From Candidatus Symbiothrix dinenymphae (GTDB lineage Bacteria > Bacteroidota > Bacteroidia > Bacteroidales > Azobacteroidaceae): a stretch of DNA of 55,547 bases. The DNA lies in contig BBRT01000085.1 in NCBI GenBank assembly GCA_001417715.1, positions 1 to 55,547 on the forward strand, given 5' to 3'. Positions within the stretch are counted from its first letter, which is position 1; every line of letters starts with the position of its first letter. Position numbers and translations under genes: made by a program. Below, in pieces: positions 51,109 to 55,547 of this stretch. The notes under the pieces were generated by a model that worked only from the letters and a program-made list of their open reading frames with translations, was not told the DNA's origin and made no database searches.

Positions 51109-52725
51109 ATGGAGCATAATTGGTTGAAAGTAATGAGGTTAGCGTTGGCATCGCTCTTTTTTGCAGTGATGACGTGGGTGTTCGTGGATTTTGCGGGTAA
51201 GTCGCCGGAGTGGATGCGGCACGCGATTCCTCACATAGGGAGTTATGCTGCGATTGTCGTTTGGGCGGTGCTGGCACTGTTGTTTGGGCGTGTTTTTTGC
51301 TCATTCATCTGTCCGTTTGGCATTTTGCAGGACGTGATTGGGCGGTTTGCTCCCAAAAAATGGCGCAAGCACCACTATTCCAAGCCTTACAATTGGTTGC
51401 GTTACAGCCTGTTAGCGATTTGCGCGGTGTTCCTGATTTTCGGCATCGCCACCCCGCTGCTCGTGCTCGACCCGTACAGCAATTTTGGGCGCATCGCCGT
51501 CAATATCTTCCGCCCGCTGGTGATGGAGGGCAATAATGGGCTGAATTGGATTGCGCTCAAATTCAACAATTACGATTTTTATCATGTAACGATTTATACG
51601 GTGACGACACTCTCATTTTTGTCCGCTTTCATCGTGTTTTTGCTCGTTGGCGCGATGGCTTTGTTGCGCGGGCGACTGTTTTGCAACACGATTTGTCCGG
51701 TGGGGTCGCTGCTTGGATTGATTTCCAAGGTGCCGCTGTTTCGGATAGTATTTGATGAATCATGCACCAAATGCGGCTTGTGCGAAAAAGCCTGCAAAGC
51801 GGAATGTATCGACAGCAAGGCTCAGACGGTGGATTATTCGCGCTGTGTGAGCTGCTTCAACTGCCTTGGCAAGTGCAAAAAACAAAGCATTCAATACAAA
51901 TGGGCGTACTCAAAAAATCACGTCATTGCGGGCTTGACCCGCAACCCCCTGTCAAAAGAAGGGATGTCCGGCGGGGGATTGCGGGTCAAGCCCGCAATGA
52001 CGGAGGTGACGCCGGCAAAGGCAACGACAGATAAAAGCCGTCGCTCGTTTTTGCAAACATCTGTTGCTATGGCGGCGACCGTTCCATTCATTCAAGGCTG
52101 TGTCAAAGCCGTATCGAAGGAGATTGACACCACTAAACTGACGCCCATCACCCCGCCGGGGTCGGTGAGTTTACCGCATTTCAAAGCCAAATGCACCGCC
52201 TGCCATTTGTGCATAACGCACTGTCCGCAGCAAGTTTTGAAACCTGCAGGCTTTGAGTTTGGCATCGACTATGCGTTTAAGCCACACTTGACGTTTTACG
52301 AAATGGGATTTTGCAACTACAATTGCACGGTGTGCGCCGATGTGTGCCCCTTTCATGCGATTGTACCGTTCCAAGATAAAGATGAAGCGGGTATTTCCAA
52401 AGACAAGCAAACAACCCAGATTGGCATCGCACAATTCAACGAAAACCTTTGTGTAGTCTTTACGGAAGACACCTCCTGCGGTGCCTGTTCGGAACATTGC
52501 CCCGTGCAAGCCGTGCGCATGGAGCCGTATGGCGACAGCGGCTTAACGCTCCCGCACGTCTATGACGAGCTCTGCATTGGCTGTGGCGGCTGCGAATCCA
52601 TCTGCCCCGTCCGTCCAATCAAAGCCATCAACATCCTGGCAAATGAAGTGCACCAAAAAGCACACGCCCCGCAAGAGGAGGAAGTGAAAGATGTGGATGC
52701 CGGGAGTTTGGATTTTGGGTTTTAA
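51109..52725 (+). CDS. Polyferredoxin: NapH-like membrane part fused to Tat-type ferredoxin
   Basis: A 538-residue protein. Residues 1-215 hold four to five membrane helices and RVFCSFICPFGILQD, of the NapH/RdxA type. Residues 222-265 have two 4Fe-4S motifs (CTKCGLCEKACKAEC, CVSCFNCLGKCK). Residues about 272-300 are encoded by a REP repeat and act as linker. Then a Tat-like motif SRRSFLQTS (about 310) and a NapG-type ferredoxin part follow, with CTACHLCITHCP, CNYNCTVCADVCP, CGACSEHCP and CIGCGGCESICP. It should pass electrons across the inner membrane, together with the DUF362 protein encoded upstream. Confidence 0.92.
   Translation: MEHNWLKVMRLALASLFFAVMTWVFVDFAGKSPEWMRHAIPHIGSYAAIVVWAVLALLFGRVFCSFICPFGILQDVIGRFAPKKWRKHHYSKPYNWLRYSLLAICAVFLIFGIATPLLVLDPYSNFGRIAVNIFRPLVMEGNNGLNWIALKFNNYDFYHVTIYTVTTLSFLSAFIVFLLVGAMALLRGRLFCNTICPVGSLLGLISKVPLFRIVFDESCTKCGLCEKACKAECIDSKAQTVDYSRCVSCFNCLGKCKKQSIQYKWAYSKNHVIAGLTRNPLSKEGMSGGGLRVKPAMTEVTPAKATTDKSRRSFLQTSVAMAATVPFIQGCVKAVSKEIDTTKLTPITPPGSVSLPHFKAKCTACHLCITHCPQQVLKPAGFEFGIDYAFKPHLTFYEMGFCNYNCTVCADVCPFHAIVPFQDKDEAGISKDKQTTQIGIAQFNENLCVVFTEDTSCGACSEHCPVQAVRMEPYGDSGLTLPHVYDELCIGCGGCESICPVRPIKAINILANEVHQKAHAPQEEEVKDVDAGSLDFGF
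51922..52001. repeat. REP-like repeat inserted in frame in the ferredoxin gene
   Basis: A shortened copy (80 bp) of the same element: both inverted arms TGCGGGCTTGACCCGCA are present, the middle reduced. It is translated as VIAGLTRNPLSKEGMSGGGL and RVKPAMT. The frame stays open through it. Confidence 0.9.
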
Positions 52726-52733
52726 CCTGATGC

Positions 52734-54395
52734 TTATTTCCCACTCAGCAACTTGTCATACTCTTTTGGATTTTCGAGCAGCTTGATGGCTTGTTTCAGT
52801 ACGTCGTCTATTTCGTTGTGGATTTGATAGTATTCGCTCATGTTCCAGATGTCGCGGGCTACTAATGCCTTTATTTGATTTTGGATGAGGGGTTTGGATT
52901 TTTCCAACTGCTTCAAATCTTCATCGGTGAGGTGGGTTGATTTGTGCGGCGCAGCTCCACCGGTTACTATCATGTCAAAATCCGCCTTTTTTAGCGAACT
53001 TAGCAAATCGTCAATCATGGCATCCGTCACCTCATATTTAGCCTTGAATGTTGCAATATTCGGATATTTTGTCTGATAACTCTTGCGATTTTTATCAATG
53101 AGATTCATTACCTGCTTAAATATCACGCCACTTGCCATGAGAGAACGATGCATATCGGTGTAGCGCGTGGTGTCGATGGGCACAAAATAGTCGGGCATGA
53201 TGCCGCCACCGCCATAAACGGTGCGCTTGGTGACTAAAGTGCTGTAGCGCAACGAGTCCGGAAAATGGATGCTGTCCGCACTCAGCATTTCGCCGTGATT
53301 GTAGCGCGTAATCATATCCTTTTGATACGACTCCATATTGCCGTTTTCGTAGGGCTTCTGAATGCAGCGACCGGTGGGCGTGTAGTAGCGGGCGGTCGTC
53401 AATTTGAGCATCGAACCATCGGGCAGCGGGATGGGACGTTGCACCAAACCTTTGCCAAACGAACGGCGACCAACCACAACAGCTCTGTCCCAATCTTGCA
53501 AAGCACCCGTTACAATTTCGCTTGCCGATGCACTTGATTCGTCAATGAGCACAACAACTTTGCCTTTTTCAAGCGAACCACGCATATCAGCTTTGGCATC
53601 ATCGCGCTTTTGATGGACTCCTTCGGTGTAAACAATCAGGTTGCCACTCTGCAAAAATTCGTTGGCTACCTGAATGGCGGCTTCCAAATAGCCGCCGCTA
53701 TTGTCCTGCAAATCCAAAACCAAATCTTTCATCCCTTGCGCCTGCAATTTTGCCAACGCAGTCTTAAACTCTTCGTAAGTGGTTGCAGCAAAACGACTTA
53801 ATTTGATGTAGCCTGCCGTTTTATTCAGCATATAAGAGGCATCCAAACTGTACAGCGGAATTTTGTCGCGCACAATGTTGAAAGACATCAGATTGGGATT
53901 TGAGCCACGTTTCACCTTGACATTCACGGTCGTACCCTTCAATCCGCGCAACTTTTTAGTAACACTCGTTGTATGTTTCACCGCATCGCCAACCATCAGC
54001 GTATCATCAATGTAAATAATGCGGTCGCCGGCAAGCAACCCAACCTTTTCCGAAGGTCCGCCGGCGATGACTTGAACCACATAAATCGTGTCGGTCAGCA
54101 CATTGAACTGCACCCCGATACCGTCGAAATTGCCTTGCAGCGGCTCGTTCATTTCCTTCACCTCCTCAGGAGTCATATAGGCAGAATGGGGGTCTAAACC
54201 CTTCAAGAGCGCAATCACGGCATCATTTGCCAACTTCTCCTTATCGACATGATCGACATACAGGTTTTCGATAACGGCAACAGTCATAGCTATTTTCTGC
54301 GTAGCAGGGTCATTCATTCCACGCTGACCATACGTGCATGAGGTATTCAGCAGCAAACTTGCCGCCAAAACGAGAGAAAAAGATGTATGCTTCAT
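52734..54395 (-). CDS. C-terminal processing peptidase (S41 family)
   Basis: A 553-residue protein. The signal segment ends LLLNTSC, a lipobox. A PDZ domain follows (about 90-170; GIGVQFNVLTDTIYVV, AGDRIIYIDD). The protease domain has SSASASEIVTGALQD with the catalytic Ser and RSFGKGLVQ with the Lys. It cleaves from C-terminal ends in the periplasm. A promoter TACCTTTG lies on the minus strand near 54430. It converges with the ferredoxin gene at its 3' end, 8 bp away. Confidence 0.95.
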   Translation of the reverse strand: MKHTSFSLVLAASLLLNTSCTYGQRGMNDPATQKIAMTVAVIENLYVDHVDKEKLANDAVIALLKGLDPHSAYMTPEEVKEMNEPLQGNFDGIGVQFNVLTDTIYVVQVIAGGPSEKVGLLAGDRIIYIDDTLMVGDAVKHTTSVTKKLRGLKGTTVNVKVKRGSNPNLMSFNIVRDKIPLYSLDASYMLNKTAGYIKLSRFAATTYEEFKTALAKLQAQGMKDLVLDLQDNSGGYLEAAIQVANEFLQSGNLIVYTEGVHQKRDDAKADMRGSLEKGKVVVLIDESSASASEIVTGALQDWDRAVVVGRRSFGKGLVQRPIPLPDGSMLKLTTARYYTPTGRCIQKPYENGNMESYQKDMITRYNHGEMLSADSIHFPDSLRYSTLVTKRTVYGGGGIMPDYFVPIDTTRYTDMHRSLMASGVIFKQVMNLIDKNRKSYQTKYPNIATFKAKYEVTDAMIDDLLSSLKKADFDMIVTGGAAPHKSTHLTDEDLKQLEKSKPLIQNQIKALVARDIWNMSEYYQIHNEIDDVLKQAIKLLENPKEYDKLLSGK

Positions 54396-54515
54396 TATTT
54401 TAATGTTTTAATGTTTTATTTTGAAAGCGCAAAGGTACAACTTTTTTCTCATTCCACAAGCAACTAACAAAAACATTTTCGCATCCGCAGATTCAGCCTA
54501 TCAGAGCGAATGTAA

Positions 54516-55262
54516 TCAGCACTTTATATCAATTACAGGAATATCTGCAAGTTCATACAAATACATCGTTTTATCAATTTCAACGTTCCATGCTTTTGAT
54601 TTTTCCCGTATTTTCAATATAGGGCTGGGCAGATAAAAGGGCTTTTTCTGCAAATTCAAAGCGCGATAATCGCCATTGTGTATGTCGTGATTGCGCCACG
54701 TGAGCGGATAAGAAGTTACCAACAAATATTTTGAGCCACTGCTTTTGAAATTGTTGAGGGCTGCCATCACGCTTTTGTAACTCAAATGCTGCAAGCAATC
54801 TTTGCAAAAAATCAAATCCACTTTCGGCAGTGTGTCTTTTGTGATGTCAATTTGCGCAAAACGAACTTTATCAGAGGTATATAATCTCCGGTTATTTGCA
54901 ACGACTTCTGCCACAATGTCGCCGCCGATGTAGTCGCACGTTTTTGGAACTTCCTTCATCCAATTGTAGTCGCCGCAAGGCACATCTAACATTGAACGAA
55001 TGGCAAACTTGTCTATGAGCAACGGCAATTGTTCCCGAATGGTAACCGTTCCCGCCATTGTTGACCCACCGCCGGATGCAGATTCTTGCGAACCCCAATA
55101 ATTGTTTTTGTAAATATCCGTAAAGGATTCAGCAGAGTTTTTCAACAAAAACTTATCCTTATTATACGAATAGGAACACTTCAATCGTCCTAAAATGGTA
55201 CACAATGCCGATGGTAAAATCCATCTTAGCAATTTTTCAACTAGTTTGATAACTTTTTTCAT
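54516..55262 (-). CDS. Class I SAM-dependent methyltransferase
   Basis: A 248-residue protein. After a basic N-terminal region comes the Rossmann motif I SMLDVPCGDYNWMKEV (about 88-103), motif II YIGGDIVAEVV and post-motif DLIFCKDCLQHLSY (about 150-163). The substrate cannot be told; similar proteins modify glycans or small molecules. No clear -7 box is seen upstream; the gap to 55404 holds two hairpins. Confidence 0.85.
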   Translation of the reverse strand: MKKVIKLVEKLLRWILPSALCTILGRLKCSYSYNKDKFLLKNSAESFTDIYKNNYWGSQESASGGGSTMAGTVTIREQLPLLIDKFAIRSMLDVPCGDYNWMKEVPKTCDYIGGDIVAEVVANNRRLYTSDKVRFAQIDITKDTLPKVDLIFCKDCLQHLSYKSVMAALNNFKSSGSKYLLVTSYPLTWRNHDIHNGDYRALNLQKKPFYLPSPILKIREKSKAWNVEIDKTMYLYELADIPVIDIKC

Positions 55263-55311
55263 TGTTTTTATTATTTTTTTGAATATCTTTGTTGAGTATA
55301 GAATACGAAAA

Positions 55312-55393
55312 AATGCCCCGTTTTCGGCGTTTTTAGCAACGCCAAAAAGCAGGGCATTTTAGGTGCCTCTAAAACATGCCCAAAAAGGGCATT
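55312..55393. terminator. Two hairpins between the methyltransferase and the T9SS-tag frame
   Basis: The first hairpin pairs AATGCCC with GGGCATT (about 55312-55359) and contains an inner GGCGTT/AACGCC stem. The second pairs ATGCCC with GGGCAT around AAAAA (about 55375-55391), followed by a T-run on the minus strand. They probably terminate the gene ending at 55404. Confidence 0.6.
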
Positions 55394-55403
55394 TAAATGC
55401 TCG

Positions 55404-55547
55404 CTATTGCACGATAAGTTTTTCCGAGAAGCGGGGGGGGGGGGGGGCAGAATGTCGCAGCACGTCGTGATTGTTATCGCGGCGGGATGTTACCAATGTC
55501 ATATCTGCGAACTGTATATACATACGTCTTTTGTTAGAACGGCGCAA
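55404..55547 (-). CDS. C-terminal end of a frame with T9SS-like tag, interrupted by a C15 tract
   Basis: Only the last 47 residues are in the window. The end RFSEKLIVQ matches the terminal strand of type IX secretion tags. Directly before it the coding strand has 15 consecutive C (Pro codons), and before that the frame reads MTLVTSRRDNNHDVLRHSA, which does not look like the rest of a T9SS domain. Either the tract has shifted the frame or this is a decayed gene. The frame is open to the window edge. Confidence 0.4.
   Translation of the reverse strand: MRRSNKRRMYIQFADMTLVTSRRDNNHDVLRHSAPPPPRFSEKLIVQ
55433..55447. repeat. Homopolymer G15
   Basis: Fifteen consecutive G on the plus strand (C on the coding strand of the partial gene at 55404-55547), 8 codons before the stop. 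Prone to slippage and to sequencing error. Confidence 0.95.

Overview
The window looks like chromosomal DNA of a member of the Bacteroidota, most likely Bacteroidales or a close relative. Seen directly: the -7 promoter element TAnnTTTG (usually TACCTTTGC) precedes gene after gene and Shine-Dalgarno sequences are weak. Proteins typical of the phylum are present: a C-terminal type IX secretion tag ending KVVKK, a TonB-dependent receptor with a DUF4249 partner, a patatin/Omp85 fusion, a LytS/LytTR pair next to a beta-helix lipoprotein, and a PspC/DUF2807 protein.

Layout. 1-5600: a structured RNA (copy A) leading into two small genes, remnants of toxin-antitoxin (TA) modules, an XRE regulator, an AbiEii-type module and radA. 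5640-8910: two tandem, nearly identical ATPase/PD-(D/E)XK genes. 9000-12400: a PadR regulator with an operator-like palindrome, its PspC/DUF2807 partner, a phosphoesterase and a gamma carbonic anhydrase-like protein. 12500-13880: hicAB, a beheaded PIN toxin and structured RNA copy C with a terminator, leading toward a large T9SS adhesin (13877-16735). 16950-22290: an intact PIN module, then the beta-helix lipoprotein with its histidine kinase and LytTR regulator. 22350-31985: an AT-rich defence island with a metallophosphoesterase plus HSP90-like (GHKL) ATPase pair, and a type IIS restriction-modification system of the Alw26I/Eco31I/Esp3I family whose cytosine methyltransferase is circularly permuted. 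32000-37840: TonB receptor and DUF4249 lipoprotein, separated by inserted minus-strand genes. 38200-55547: mostly housekeeping genes (YebC, SNF2 helicase, patatin, ComF, DUF362/ferredoxin, S41 protease, methyltransferase), structured RNA copy B before a lipoprotein gene, and another ATPase/nuclease.

Three items stand out. First, a roughly 300-nt RNA occurs three times (1-330, about 13412-13770, about 47032-47445). Its nested stems are kept by compensatory changes although the stem sequences differ, and each copy stands before an unrelated gene. Second, the metallophosphoesterase/GHKL pair beside the restriction system is a plausible uncharacterised defence module. Third, a shared motif with a 21-bp repeat lies 55-58 bp upstream of the -7 boxes of the lipoprotein-LytSTR operon, the TonB receptor and the DUF4249 gene, suggesting one LytTR regulon. 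The window also holds many TA modules in which the antitoxin survives but the toxin has been cut to a stub.
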